From Aplectana chamaeleonis (taxonomy: Eukaryota; Nematoda; Chromadorea; Rhabditida; Cosmocercidae), in the NCBI GenBank assembly GCA_029168955.1, contig JAPDOI010000195.1, positions 930,001-994,000 of the forward strand: DNA of 64,000 nucleotides, written 5' to 3'. The notes beneath the pieces were generated by a model. That model did not search any database, was not told the DNA's origin, and saw nothing but the letters and a program-made list of their open reading frames with translations. Below, one piece after another: positions 21,982 to 33,009 of the stretch; within the stretch, counting starts at the first letter, position 1; each line of letters opens with the position of its first letter. The position numbers and the translations under genes were made by a program.

Positions 21982-22091
21982 CTGAAGCCTGTAGGATAGC
22001 CAGAATTTTTATGCAACTCTTGTTGGCAGCCAAGTGTTATCACGGAGAAGACGATATTTCTGAACTGTGGCGTCAAAGGACGCTTTCGAAG
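21982..22091 (+). CDS. fcd-2: FANCD2-like, exon 5
   Basis: It has a TTTAAG acceptor and a GTTGTT donor, phase 0 at the end. It encodes E-A-C-R-I-A-R-I-F-M-Q-L-L-L-A-A-K, an amphipathic helix, then an acidic D-D-I-S-E-L-W. It fits the solenoid between exons 4 and 6. Confidence 0.65.
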
Positions 22092-22294
22092 GTTGTTTTC
22101 ACTCTTCTATTTTTGTTGATTTCTTGTTACAACTCCAATGGTCGAATTCAACATTTTGATAACCCTGGGTTTGTCGACTTGGGTTGGGTTTAGCTCGAGA
22201 AATAACGCGATCCCGCTCGGGCCTAACCCAACCCAAATCAACCAACCCAGGGTTAGAACAATGATAAATCCGGCCTCAGTTGTTATTATTTCAG

Positions 22295-22435
22295 GAAATG
22301 AAGAGATGTCCGTATATGACGATCATCACCGTTTTGCTAGATCCTGTTGAACACACTTCTTCTGAGATGGTTGAACTAGTGACACTGTCAGAGCTGCAGG
22401 CAGACGAAGTCAAAGAGTTATGCTTACGTTCCCAG
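22295..22435 (+). CDS. fcd-2: FANCD2-like, exon 6
   Basis: Exactly 47 codons between TTTCAG and GTCTG. It includes M-T-I-I-T-V-L-L-D-P-V and L-Q-A-D-E-V-K-E-L-C-L, comparable with human S-L-T-V-P-I-L-D-V-L and V-R-Q-L-V-M-D. Phase 0 at both ends, which matches exon 7 about 8.8 kb away. Confidence 0.7.
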
Positions 22436-22513
22436 GTCTGTTATATTTGTAATCGTTAGATTAATTCTAAAGAGATAAGGAGAGGTTTCTTCCTTCGAGT
22501 TCAAAGAAGTGTC

Positions 22514-22895
22514 AGTTGGTCTGCAGAGTTGTACCGACCGGCGAATTGTCGCCGAGCCTCAGCCTTGGCGCGGCGACAAAATGTCCCAACATTATCGTCG
22601 CCGCGTCGGTTGCCTGGCTGTGACGCAGGGTCGTCGCAGCGTCAAAACACTGCGGTTCCCCCTCGTCGCCCTTTACGCTGTGTCGGTCGACCTCGTCTCC
22701 AAATGTAATCGATATCGCATCACCGAGCGCTGTTTTCGCTGCGAGCAACGCCGCAACTTCAACTCTGCAGACCCTTTTAAGGGCTCTGCAGAGTTGCAGC
22801 GACCAGCGACACGTCGCTGAGCGAGAAGCTAGGGGCGGGATGGAAACCTGACGCGGCGGTGGACACCAACAGCGCGCAGAGTTGCGGCGAATTCT
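22514..22895. repeat. Two adjoining CTGCAGAGTTG-type MITE segments
   Basis: A 257-bp unit is bounded by GGTCTGCAGAGTTG and its inverse CAACTCTGCAGACC. It is followed directly by a second segment beginning GGGCTCTGCAGAGTTGCAG that is nearly identical to 12,205-12,310. Both are GC-rich and non-coding. Confidence 0.6.
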
Positions 22896-22922
22896 TCGTC
22901 AGCGTCGTCGTTCTACCATTGT

Positions 22923-23362
22923 GTATACCCTGTCTTAAAAGAGATGGCAAGCGTAGAGTCCGAAGAAGCAGCGTGCCGCCCTCCGCGTCTCTCACATTTT
23001 CGGACGTCGAGTACGCAATGACGTAGCATGCCCTACCGTAATCCAAAAACAGGTTTTAGCGAAATTTTAACTTTCTCACTTCATTTTCTTACATACTCCA
23101 TTGCTTTTTTGCATTCTTTTCTTTCGAAATGCTGGTGATATTCTCTATAGATACATGATTTCTTCTTAGCGTGACAGGGAAAGTTTTTCAGGACATGGAT
23201 AACTGCTCGGAGGTCACGAAGTCTCCTGTTTTTCGATTACGGTAGGGCATGCTACGTAATTGCGCGCGCGACGTCCGAAAAGACGAAAATGTCAGAGACG
23301 CAGAGGGCGGCGCTCTGCTTCTTTGGACTCTACGCTTGCCATCTCGTTTGGGACAGGGTATA
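22923..23362. repeat. Fold-back MITE with about 130-bp arms and TA-type ends
   Basis: The ends read TATACCCTGTC and, inverted, GACAGGGTATA. The arms pair through AGATGGCAAGCGTAGAGTCC and onward to GGGCATGCTACGT. A TA target and long arms suit a Tc1/mariner-mobilised MITE. Confidence 0.75.
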
Positions 23363-25770
23363 CCTTCTCATTCATCCGACGCCAAAATCTGTTTTCATTA
23401 GCCTCATTTGCTTTGCAATGCTTCTAAAGTTTAAAAGAAGCCCTATGAGCAACCTCTAAAAAATGATGTTATTAGGAAGAAGTGAAGGTAGTAATTTAAA
23501 ATTTGCGTTAATTCAGGTGATGATGCCTTACCACAGAGTGTTCGTGACAGCGAATATAGGAGACGCTTCGTGGCAATCGCATGCTCAGGCAGAAAATGCT
23601 CACTCAACCGGTCACTTTTTGGCTGCGATTTAGTGCAAATCATAGTGACCGGTTGTGTCCTCGACAAGTTTTTGGGGGCGGAGCTCGGTTCTAACCACCC
23701 GGTCAGCCTAATCGAGATTCGAAACGCAGTTCCTTATGACCAGGGCAAGCTCTAGCCATGGTGTATTGAATCCTCAATCAAACCCGCGCCGTATACGGCG
23801 CACAATCTTGCATAGAGTTACAGCGCCGCCGGCTGGAGTGATCAAGTGGGCTTGCACTCGCTCAAGTCCTTGGATCATGAAACCGATGGGCTCCTATATC
23901 AATCGATAGGGCATGGAAGGAACATACGCTGGATCATTACCCATGGCTAAATTTTAGTGAGAGGGCCCACACTCTTGCCGAGAGATGGACCGAAATTAGA
24001 CTAGGTAATCGATAGAGCGCATCCAAGTATAGTAGGGGGCAGAACCGGGCGCGTTGACACATCGTCACTGGTCTGAGCACCTTCGCACTTCGGCGTCACT
24101 GGCCCCCGCTTCTATGCTATTGGTGAGTGACTATGACGTTGCCCATTTCTGCCTGAGTGTATGTAAAGGCCTATCACCACGCAACGTTGGGGAAAAAAGC
24201 CGAAAAGAAAAAAAACCAAATCGGGATAAATATAGAAAATTGTATGCTTTCAAATACTGTCCAATCATTGTTTTTATCGTTCTGTGCTGAAATGAAAAAA
24301 GACCTACTTGAGAAGTATGAGTTCGTGAAAAAAAAATGGAAACGGAGATCGAGCCAATCAACGACAACGCTCCTCGCCGCAGCAGGAAATGGTTCAGACT
24401 ATTTCTCGCCGACGGCTTCGCTCCGGGAGTCGCTGCATTGCGGCGGCGAAAGCAGTCTGCAAGGTCACTGCATTGCCGCACTTGCCCGACACGTCGCCGC
24501 CCTCGCCCGCTGCGTGGCGTCCTCCATTCTCCATCATTGCCCCGCCGCAGCGAGACTCGCCGCGGTGCAACTCTGGAGAGCCCTTTAGGATGGACAAAAG
24601 CATCAGTCGTCGGTTCTGAATTTTCATCGACAGATGTGTGTGAAACAATTTTCGTTAACTTATATTTATCCTTGCTTTCGAAAACAGCGTTCTCGACGTT
24701 GGAGGGAATACGTTTTCGCTTAAACGTAGGTGCCGGTGTCACAATGTGCGTAACCTTCGTACCTAGGACTGGGTTCACGATGTGAAGGTTTTGTGTTATT
24801 TTTTCTTCTAGAAAGGTAAGCTCTGGATTTTTTTTTGAGTAAAGTATGCAAGAAAGAAGGACGAAAAACGACCCGACAGTGGGTGGAAATCGCGTTTTTT
24901 GGTCGTCTATTCGGATCAACTCGCACACAATAGAGGAGCTGTCCACTCGAGGGAACATTTGCCGAAGTTTTGAATAATTCCGATCTCGAGGGTTTCTAAC
25001 GTCCGAACGTTCACATCAAAATCTTTTTTGAAGAATTTTTATATTATGAACATAGAATGAAATCGCTTTCCCAGAAAGTTGAAAGCGTTGAACCAATTCC
25101 GACGTTCGCCGTTTAAGTGCACCAGACACCGAACTAACGTAAGGGCGGGAACCAACTGCTCTGCGGGGATTTTTGGAACTTCTTTTCCCGATATTTGAAA
25201 AATTTGTGGGGCTTCCCGCTAATATCCTCTAGTTCGTGGACTTACCTGCGTAAAACTTCGTAATTAAGATGCAAATTTTATCGTGAAGACTGCATCTAAT
25301 AACTACTGTTCACAAAAAATACACTAGTCTGTCTTCTTTTTCTTCTGCAGCCTCACTAGTCTGTCAATGCTACGAGTTCTGTCGACTCTCCGACGGCGAG
25401 TCGATTAACTTTAGATACTCTCGATTTCGTGAGTTAGTTTTACAGCTATTTCACAGTCGTTCTAGTCAGCGACACCTGCAGCAGCTGGTAGTAGTAACTA
25501 ATCGCTCCCGACCAGCGGTGCTTTAATACTTGTGATAATGGTGGTAGTGTGGAATTCACACTGTGGATGACATCGTCGACTGCCATCACCCAATTGCTAT
25601 TTGGTCGTACTCATGTACTACTTCGCAAATCAAAATGGATACATATATTTATTCCTTTTTTTTTGGAGCGTGCTCAACAGTTTGCAAAGCAAAATCAGGG
25701 AATCTTTCCGCCTGCTCTTTTTCTCTCCTACTCCTCCGTCTCCTATCATCTGTCTCTCGCGTCCCTGGCG
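23363..25770. other. Intron 6 sequence without supported genes
   Basis: Long frames exist, notably 82 open codons after an acceptor at 23,517 and a 275-codon - strand frame at 24,131-24,958, but neither has domain motifs or matching exons. GC-rich MITE-like DNA at about 24,380-24,590, ending GCAACTCTGGAGAGCCCTTTA, accounts for part of the second frame. Confidence 0.45.
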
Positions 25771-25774
25771 AAAA

Positions 25775-25975
25775 CTCACCAGTTGCTGAACGGCTGGATG
25801 ACAACTGGTATTTAGCTGGCTAATGGTAGTTACGAGACCGACAGTTGGCATACACTCGTCATGTCAGGTAATGCCAGCAGGGGAAGGCTGGCGAATACGT
25901 GTTAGTTGCCTAACAGCTGGGTGATAGCTGGTCTTTAGCTGGCAATTGGCAATTACGAAGCCGACAGCTGGCTCA
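25775..25975. repeat. Two diverged direct repeats rich in ACAGCTGG
   Basis: CAGTTGCTGAACGGCTGGATG ... GACCGACAGTTGGC and, about 130 bp on, TAGTTGCCTAACAGCTGGGTG ... AGCCGACAGCTGGC are the same unit with substitutions. Confidence 0.55.
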
Positions 25976-26104
25976 TTTTTGGCATCTCATTTAGTGCGAG
26001 CGGCGGACTGCCGGTGAAAATGTGCCAGTTATCTGAACGCTGCGTGATATTTTTGCTCGCCAGGCAAATGTCGGCGGCCCGTCAGCCCATTGTCTGAGTA
26101 TAGT

Positions 26105-26640
26105 CATGCCGCCGTGTGGAGCAAGCCTTTCAAGCGTGAAATCTCAATTCGCTAAAATAATTGAGGTAAGGCAAGGAAAAGGTCGATCAGGCCTCGAAGA
26201 AAGAGAAAATGGGTTAGGCAATTGTTATGCCCCACGACAGGCCTGTCGCGGTCGCAGAGCACTGCTACGTCGCTGTCGCTGAGGGCAAGCCGTCGCAATC
26301 GCTCAGGGCCAAGAAACACCCGGCAGGGCACTGGATTTGGCTGGGTCGCTGTCGTTGACACCCGTCACAGTGCATTGCACTGCGACGGACAGCCGCGACA
26401 GCGACCGATCACCGCACGGTTTCCCTATTTCAAGCATAACATCCCCTTTTGAGCCAGCGACTGCGACAAGTGCTGCAATCTGTTCCTGCGACAGCATTTT
26501 TCTACTGGGTGGGCCTGGTCCCGGCACGATTCGTAACAGTCGACCTCGCTTGTCGCGGTCGCAAACTTTTAGTATAACAATGGCCTTGCGCTCACCGGTA
26601 GGCATTTGATCTCAATAGGGAGAGACGTCCGATGGGTTTT
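26105..26640. repeat. TTAA-type MITE interrupted by a GC-rich MITE
   Basis: The left part (AAGCGTGAAATCTCAATTCG) and right part (TCTCAATAGGGAGAGACGT) match successive parts of the TTAA-target family at 15.0 and 27.4 kb. Between them sits GC-rich DNA (about 26,225-26,600) whose ends both carry TGTCGCGGTCGCA in opposite orientation. This is nested insertion. Confidence 0.5.
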
Positions 26641-26659
26641 GATCGAAGTCTATTATACT

Positions 26660-27150
26660 TGGGCAAAACTGTCAAAATTTTCGAATATATTCGAAAATCA
26701 TTTTTTTCGAATTTCAAATTTTCGAATATATTCGAAAATCAAATTTTCGAATTTCAAATTTTCGAATAAATTCGAAAGTCATTTCTTTCGAATTTCAAAT
26801 TTTCGAATATATTCAAATATCAAATTTTTCAAATTTTCGAATAAACTCGAAAATGGTATTTTTCGAATTTCGGAGTTTCTCGAATATATTCGGGAAACTG
26901 ATTTTTCGAATTTCAAATTTTTGAGTATAATAGATCACTGCTCGAGAGATCGCCGCTCGAACACATGGGGCACGCACGCAAGCGAGGAGGTAGTGATAGG
27001 ATCATTACCTTCTCGCTTGCGTGCGTGCCACATGTGTTCGACGCGGCGCTCTCTCGACCAGTGATCCACCATATATTCGAAAATCAAAATCTTCGAATTT
27101 TCCAGTATTTTTCTCGAATTTTCGAATAATTTCTTCTGTTTTTCGGATAA
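26660..27150. repeat. TTCGAA-rich satellite-like array
   Basis: Imperfect repeats of about 40 bp built from TTTCGAATTTCAAATTTTCG and GAATATATTCGAAAATC fill this interval, which sits in intron 6. A GC-rich hairpin interrupts it. Similar arrays lie near 30.7 and 48.1 kb. Confidence 0.8.
26934..27069. repeat. About 136-bp hairpin inserted in the TTCGAA array
   Basis: The left arm (AGATCACTGCTCGAGAGA ... GGCACGCACGCAAGCGAG) pairs with the right arm (CTCGCTTGCGTGCGTGCC ... TCTCTCGACCAGTGATCC) around a short TAGTGATAGGATCATTA centre. It differs sharply in base composition from its surroundings, so it was probably inserted. Confidence 0.75.
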
Positions 27151-27424
27151 TTTTTTTCGAATTCACAAATTATAGCTTCGAATTTGAAAATTAGTTCTGA
27201 GCTGTCATTAACTGTGACTATCACTTTGTTGAAAAATTCATCGGTTGCACTTACTCTTAATCTCAAACCATTTTTAATCATGATGGCTGCAGAATCTGTC
27301 CCTGGGGTTGGATTGTGTCGGAACTGGTTAAGAGAGCCTACCACAATGTTAGGCGCTGTTCATACGGTACACGCGGGCGTGGCTTTTATTTATTAATAGC
27401 CTGACGTCTGATTTTCATTATTAA

Positions 27425-27897
27425 AGGCACAGTCCAAGCTCGTGGGTAAAATTCGATATTATGTTCCGGACGCTCTGTGCAGCAACCCCGCCAAGCGCGG
27501 AATCTTATCTCTTCAGAGTAAGCGAGAAAAATCCAGACCCCATTCCCTCCGGCCCCGAAATCAGCACCCACTTTCTCCGCCCACTTCGGAGTTTTCGGTC
27601 TCAATAGGGACGAGAAGCGAGGTGGAATCTAATCGAAATTTCTGGTCTTCCATTTGTTATCTACCCAGCTTTATAATGCGGTCTGCTCCGGCGCGATGGC
27701 TACGAACGACGAGGAAAAACAGGCTCGTGACAACTCGTCCGCGAATTTCTCATAGTCCGAATTCACAATCTTTGAGGGGTCACAACTCCGTTCGTAGTGG
27801 GTTCTGAGCAAATCTGGCGATACCATTGTGATCAGCCCGACATTCTCTCCAAGATAAACAATTGAAATTGATAACAAGAGGGGGTTGGACTGTGCCT
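27425..27897. mobile_element. TTAA-target MITE, best preserved copy
   Basis: It begins TTAA then AGGCACAGTCCAAGC and ends GGTTGGACTGTGCCT then CTAA. The interior shares the CAAGCGCGGAATCT, ACAACTCGTCCGCGAATTTC and ACCATTGTGATCAGC blocks with other copies. About 473 bp, non-coding. Confidence 0.75.
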
Positions 27898-27949
27898 CTA
27901 ATCCGTCTTCAATTCCATTTTGGTTAATTATTATTTTTAGTGCTATCTT

Positions 27950-28838
27950 CTGCTACTATGATAGTGTACAGATTTTGCTTGCTCGGCAAAGTTAGAGCCC
28001 ATTTTAATCCGCTCCGCCATAGCGTCGCCGCTGGAGTATTCATAGTCTCCGCAAGCGCGTCATGCGCGTTTAGCACCAGACGCTTGGCTTCAGGCGAGAC
28101 TTCACCACCACAGTCTCTTTCCGGGGAAGCGCCTTGTCGCACCCAAGCGCTGAGACCCTAGCGCCGCTCTCAAGACCTACTACTACGCCACGGCGCGGCC
28201 TAGGCAAATTCGCTGCCGCTGAGCATACACGACTTCAGAAGGGGGGGGGAGCAGGGCTGCACTCGCGAGCTTGAAACCCTTACACACTTTTGCCCTTTTG
28301 CCACCGCGGAAAATGCCGCTTTCAAGCTACAATGAAGCCAGTGTTTTGGATTACTGAAAAATTAGCCGGAAGTTGGCAACTAGCTTTTTTACATATGAGA
28401 TTGTTGGCGAAACGATCGGAACTTGTAACGAGACAGTAAAGCGCGACAAACGCCGCTATAGCGGTAATAAGGATTGATAACGTTTTCTCCGACACCGCCG
28501 CGTTCTATCATATTTCTCAAAGAGCGGCATTTGACGTGGCAGCAAAGGTATGAAAAGGGCGTTAGGCCAATGGTATAGTTTTGCGACACGAGGTCGCGTC
28601 GCTGTGCACAGCGACAGCGACAGTGGCAACGACAGGCATCTGCACGCCCTCCACGACACGTCGCTGCGAAGGATACGCGACAACTGTTTCTACGACGGCC
28701 AGTGCCATTGCTCCGATGCTGGTCCCGCATTTGTGCTAAATGCCATGACTGTCGCTCATGGCAGCGACAGTGTATACCATTGACCTTAGGCGACGTTTAT
28801 ACTCCCGCCGCCGAGAGATGCGGCGTAGCGCGATCCTA
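27950..28838. repeat. GC-rich MITE-derived DNA with one palindromic unit
   Basis: A unit at about 28,565-28,792 is bounded by GGCCAATGGTATA and TATACCATTGACC, with GACACGAGGTCGCGTCGCTG inside. A diverged, inverted relative of it occurs near 46.1-46.4 kb. A G9 run lies near 28,240. No gene is supported. Confidence 0.5.
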
Positions 28839-29706
28839 TTAGGTTGTAACATAAGTCTTGGAAGATTTTTAAATTTTTTTTAAATCTTTATTGCTTCACA
28901 CATTCAATCCACAATATAATCACCATAACTATCTACAACCTTACTCCATCTAATAGGCTAGTCGCTGATTCCCTTTTCCCAGAACCCAGGAGTCTGTGCA
29001 TCGATGAAGTCCTGTGATGAAGGTCCGGTTTTGACTGAGCTGGCGGCTGTTCTCCTCTAGGAAGCCAGAAGGCTCTGTGTGCGTCCGCGTCGTATAGTAT
29101 CCAACTCTCATCTCCAGTCACCACATCCTCCAGAAAGTCCTTCCTGTTGGAGCGGAGGAGAAGAGACTGACATATAGACAGTCGGGTCATCCTTTGACCG
29201 TCGGTGAGAGTATGAGGTATCCATTGTGCGAGCTTTTTCCGATATGCAAGATTCGAAAGACGACGATCGATAATCTTATGGCTGCACCCGATCTTCGTCG
29301 CCAGTTCCCGCACACTCGCTTCTGGATTCTCTTTGATGACATCAAGAATGGTCGAGTCTTCTACAGTTTGTCTTCGATGTCGGTATCTCCTTCCTCAAAG
29401 CGAGTAAACCGGCGATGAACGGTGGAGTAGTTGACAGGCTCCTCGCCAAAGACAGCGTTGATATTGGCGACTGTAGTCACTGCCGAGGTGCCGCGGCGCC
29501 ACTCGTAGAACGCAAGGAGTCGACGTTGGAGTGAAGAAAGAGAACGCATAATTCGACGGTGAAGTGAGAGCGCGCGTTTATAAAGGTTCCGCTGAGAGGT
29601 TTTCAGATACTTCTCTAACTATCATGAGTTAGTTGATCTATATCGACTAGGAATGGAAAATTTTTGAATTGTAAACAAAAATCTTCCAAGACTTATGTTA
29701 TATAAT
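28839..29706 (-). mobile_element. Deleted mariner element with transposase remnant
   Basis: The 24-bp termini starting TAACATAAGTCTTGGAAGAT are perfect inverted copies at 28,847 and 29,677, with TA flanks. The - strand transposase begins with the mariner helix-turn-helix (V-N-Y-S-T-V-H-R-R-F-T-R-F-E-E-G-D) and continues in another frame through a second HTH to V-T-G-D-E-S-W-I-L-Y-D, the first catalytic Asp block. A stop near 29,361 separates the parts, and the middle and last catalytic residues are missing. At about 870 bp it is shorter than the usual 1.3 kb. Confidence 0.85.
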
Positions 29707-30002
29707 ATCGATAATGGCACGCCGAGCACGGCTGTGCGTAACTGAATTTTGTAATTTCGTAAATCGTAAATTTTCAAATTGATCGTAATTCGCGAATCGT
29801 AGTTCACAAGGATTGAGCACAAAGAAGCCTCTCCAGCCACGAAGACCACTCCTAGCTAATGTTTCTAGAGTAGTAATTGTAGATTAGTGAGCTCAACCGC
29901 TCCCGTCCGTATTTCAAGTAACTGTTTCTCTGGAATTGGAGGGTTTGGATGCTAAAACCCTGGTACTGTCCATATCTGCCTGACAGCTAAATAATAACTC
30001 GC

Positions 30003-30400
30003 TTTTCGTACTTTTGCGATTGCGACGAAACCGGTGTTTGGGAATGCTAAGAATTCGGGTGGATGTTGACTACTGACTTCTTTGCACCTAAGATTGCTCG
30101 TGGAATGCCCGGATAAACCATGGATTCCCAGACGAAACTAGTGCCGGTACGGTGAAAAGCGCGAATGACGCGGTGGCTGCAATAATGATCAAGACCTTTA
30201 TCATCGCATTAGCGGCGTTTGCCGCGTTTCATCATATATGTACCAGTTTCGTCGGGGATTCAATGCCGATTTGGGCATTCTGATAGCATTCTCATGTGCC
30301 AAGGAGTCAGGTGTGATCCTCCATCTAATGTCTCAGCATCCCCAAACACCAGTTTTGCCGTAGCTCAAAAAAGCGGCATTTGATGCAATCGCAAAACCAG
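30003..30400. repeat. MITE with nested inverted blocks
   Basis: TTTTGCGATTGCGACGAAAC and GTGTTTGGGAATGCT near the left recur inverted near the right (AGCATCCCCAAACACC, GATGCAATCGCAAAA). An inner pair (ATTCCCAGACGAAACTAGTG against CCAGTTTCGTCGGGGAT) also matches. Confidence 0.6.
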
Positions 30401-30579
30401 CCTATCCCGCCGATGAAGCATCTTGTACGGTGACGCAATATTTCACGCGATCCAAGCGTGCGAGAACCCTAATTCGCGCGTGCGGTTAGTAGGTCAAAAT
30501 GGTGCTTTGATATAGTGTGCTTTCAAAGATTGATCAGAGAAAAAGGGCTTCTAATGAACTGATGGTTGTGCATTTCGAT

Positions 30580-30855
30580 TATTCGAATTTCAAAAATTCG
30601 AATATGCTTTTCAAAATATTCGTTTTTTTTCAATAATTTCGAATATTATTCGAATGTCTGTTGTTGAAATATTCGAATTTCGAATATTATTCAAAACCGC
30701 TTTTTACGAAGTATTCGAATTTCGAATATTATTCGAAAGCCCGTTTTCAGAATATTCGATTTTCGAATATTATTCGAAAACCAAATTTTCGAATTTCGAA
30801 TTTTGAATGATTCGAAATTTGAAAAATCATTCGAATATTTTTCGAATAATATAAT
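30580..30855. repeat. TTCGAA-rich array, second locus
   Basis: Repeats of TTCGAATTTCGAATATTATT with spacers of 8-15 bp fill about 270 bp. It is built on the same TTCGAA core as the 26.7 kb array but with an AATATTATTCGAA variant. Confidence 0.8.
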
Positions 30856-30859
30856 TCGG

Positions 30860-31135
30860 TCCGAAGTAAAAAGTCTAAGTTCTTTTATTTGCTCTCGTTC
30901 TAGCTGTACATTGAGATCTGCCCTAATGGGATGGCTGCGAATGGCGAGGAATAACAGAACCGAGACAACTAGTCCACGATCTTCTCGCCCTGTCAATTTC
31001 ATAATCCTTGTGGGGCCATAACTCAGCTTTTGGTGGGGTCTGAGCGATTGTGGGGACACCATTGTGGTCAGCGCGAAAATCTCTCTAATCATCAGAGAAA
31101 CCTAGAAGCGGTTCTGAGGTTGGACTGCGCCTTTA
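30860..31135. repeat. 3' half of a TTAA-target MITE
   Basis: TAACTCAGCTTTTGGTGGGG, GGACACCATTGTGGTCAGCG and the end GAGGTTGGACTGCGCCTTTAA match the family's right half. The left half is replaced by the TTCGAA array. Confidence 0.65.
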
Positions 31136-31248
31136 AGGTTTACAAGGTATGGAAAACTGTTAGATTGCCGTTACCGTTTCTTTAATTTTTATTTTCCCGT
31201 ATAAATAGAATTGGCATAAGAAAGCGAGTCTGACTCTTGACCTTTTAG

Positions 31249-31363
31249 ACTGTTGACCTTATTCTGAGTTTCCTGTCGTCGTTGTCCTCATACTGCCAGC
31301 CGAAGCTGCTCGACACGCTTCTGGAATTCGTGGTTTCGGAGTACATTCGTACTAATAATGTGG
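31249..31363 (+). CDS. fcd-2: FANCD2-like, exon 7
   Basis: After a TTTTAG acceptor it encodes T-V-D-L-I-L-S-F-L-S-S-L-S-S-Y and L-L-D-T-L-L-E-F-V-V-S-E. This aligns without an obvious gap behind exon 6 with human L-E-D-L-P-V-I-I-K-F-I-L and L-E-V-I-S-E-L. The GTTCAT donor (phase 1) is chosen because exon 8 needs it; a GTATAA 32 bases on is the alternative. Confidence 0.65.
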
Positions 31364-31508
31364 GTTCATTGTCGTTTTTGATTTCGGTATAAATAAAAAT
31401 GAGTGCAGTTATACTTCTCAATTTTATAGCTATCCTCATTAGTTGCTGATATAAAGACAACAACAGACTCGCTTTCTGATGCCAATTCTATTTATGTTAT
31501 GGTTATAG

Positions 31509-31549
31509 AACAGCTTCTCCGGAACTTGCGCAAGGCTCTATCAGGAAAG
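31509..31549 (+). CDS. fcd-2: FANCD2-like, exon 8 (micro-exon)
   Basis: A 41-base exon between TTATAG and GTGCG. Only the frame Q-L-L-R-N-L-R-K-A-L-S-G-K stays open into exon 9. Confidence 0.55.
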
Positions 31550-31641
31550 GTGCGTTATTTCAACTCAATACGATTAAAGAGTTTTTTTTTCGCCATACAA
31601 CGACATTTTTAGTTCCTCGAGGAAATATCGCATAATTTCAG

Positions 31642-31721
31642 AAATTTGAAAAGGATCCGCTAATTAGGCAGTTTATAACTGGTCTTCAGGGCACCTCATT
31701 CCTCAAGTCAGACACGGAAAG
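31642..31721 (+). CDS. fcd-2: FANCD2-like, exon 9
   Basis: TTTCAG acceptor, GTGAT donor, ends in phase 2. It encodes K-F-E-K-D-P-L-I-R-Q-F-I-T-G-L-Q, continuing the frame from exon 8. Confidence 0.6.
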
Positions 31722-31802
31722 GTGATTGCTCCCCTATAAATCAATCTACAGGTTACTTGGAATCCTCCGACTTCTTTAATGAGTAATCTTCGTTCTGCTT
31801 AG

Positions 31803-31848
31803 TGTGGCTAACGAAGGACTACTGTCACAAGTGCAATGTTTTTTCAAG
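31803..31848 (+). CDS. fcd-2: FANCD2-like, exon 10 (micro-exon)
   Basis: 46 bases between GCTTAG and GTGGG. It completes a serine codon from exon 9 and encodes V-A-N-E-G-L-L-S-Q-V-Q-C-F-F-K. Confidence 0.55.
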
Positions 31849-31984
31849 GTGGGAGTTGAGCGAAAATGGCAGCGGGAAATCGTTAGTTCAATAATTGTGT
31901 ATTAGTTATATATTTATTTACACAAGTTTACTCTCAGTTCATTAATTCTTCAAATGATTTCCGTATTGATTGCTTGATTCTTAG

Positions 31985-32074
31985 GAGCTCTCTGTTGAAG
32001 CGAAATCTCTTATGTTTACTTTCTGTGAGATCCCGCTCGAAACATTCTCTTCCTCCTTATTGGAGCAATACTTG
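31985..32074 (+). CDS. fcd-2: FANCD2-like, exon 11
   Basis: Thirty codons between TTCTTAG and GTCAG, phase 0 at both ends: E-L-S-V-E-A-K-S-L-M-F-T-F and L-L-E-Q-Y-L. Phase 0 matches exon 12 on the far side of a retrotransposon. Confidence 0.6.
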
Positions 32075-32439
32075 GTCAGTTTTAAATATCACGATGCACT
32101 CGTGAGCTTTGGTTTCTAAAGTTCCAGTCTTTCTCACTTTTTGACCCTTTCGTGTAATTGCGAGTAAGACAAATATTTAATCCTGAAATTTTGTGCTCAA
32201 ATTTTTTATTTCCTTCTAATTGCAAGTGCCATTGATTTTGGATGATCACGATACAGCGCTTCTGTAATCGTACGAACACTTTAGAAATTGAATTTTCTGA
32301 GAAGACGAGTATCTTGGCCTTATCGCCATTGTTTTTTCCTAGATTCTGCGCCGAAAATAAGGACAGAGTACGAGTTTACGTTGTCTAATACCAAGTCTAA
32401 CTGCAATAATAGTTTTTATGATTGCAGACTCAGCATACT

Positions 32440-33009
32440 CAGCAAGTCCTGAATGTCACGGAGACATGCCTGTGATGAGGTTGCTCAGTGTTTGTGACCC
32501 GATGTTACTCCATTCCTCCATGATTTTCGTTGTCAGCTCCTATGTTGCCCAAACTTGCCGCGTATTAGCGTCTACCTTTGTCACTGTAATGTGCTAAATG
32601 CTGTCCAGAGTACTAAGGTCAGGGCTGCTTGCTGGCCACGTCAGGGAGTCCAAGCTCTGCAGCCTGGGCCACTCTTACGTTATGCGGATTTCGTAAAACT
32701 GTTATTTCGTTACCGGATGACATGGCCTTGTCGACAGGGAAAAGCCATTTGGGGTGTCAGCATTCAAGTAATCCCGTCAACTGAGAGTGGCCCAGGTTGC
32801 AGAATTTGGAATCTTTGACGCCACCAGCTTGCAATCTTGACCTAAATACTCTGGACAACGTGTGAGGCACTGCGGTCACCGAGGTAAGCGTTAATCACCC
32901 GCAGGTTTCTACAGCAATGGAGCTGAAGACAGCAATCGAGGTAGAATAGTGTAACATCGGGTTATATGCATTGAGCAACCTCATAGCGGATGTCTCCGTG
33001 ACAGTAAAT
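32440..33009. repeat. MITE with inverted ends around ATGTCACGGAGACAT
   Basis: The left end (TGTCACGGAGACATGCCTGT, GAGGTTGCTCA, GATGTTAC) is mirrored at the right (GTAACATCGGG, TTGAGCAACCTCA, GGATGTCTCCGTGACA). No coding capacity; lies in the intron after exon 11. Confidence 0.65.

Noticed and set aside
23517..23760. 82-codon frame after a TTCAG acceptor
   Set aside because: It contains an inverted CCGGTCAC/GTGACCGG pair, has no donor before its stop, and matches no part of FANCD2. Kept as intron.
24131..24958. 275-codon open frame on the - strand
   Set aside because: The middle third crosses a GC-rich MITE and becomes Arg/Ala-rich; the rest shows no domain. Probably a chance frame.
32428..32475. 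Exon-like frame after GATTGCAG (T-Q-H-T-Q-Q-V-L)
   Set aside because: It overlaps the left end of a MITE and meets a stop within 16 codons.
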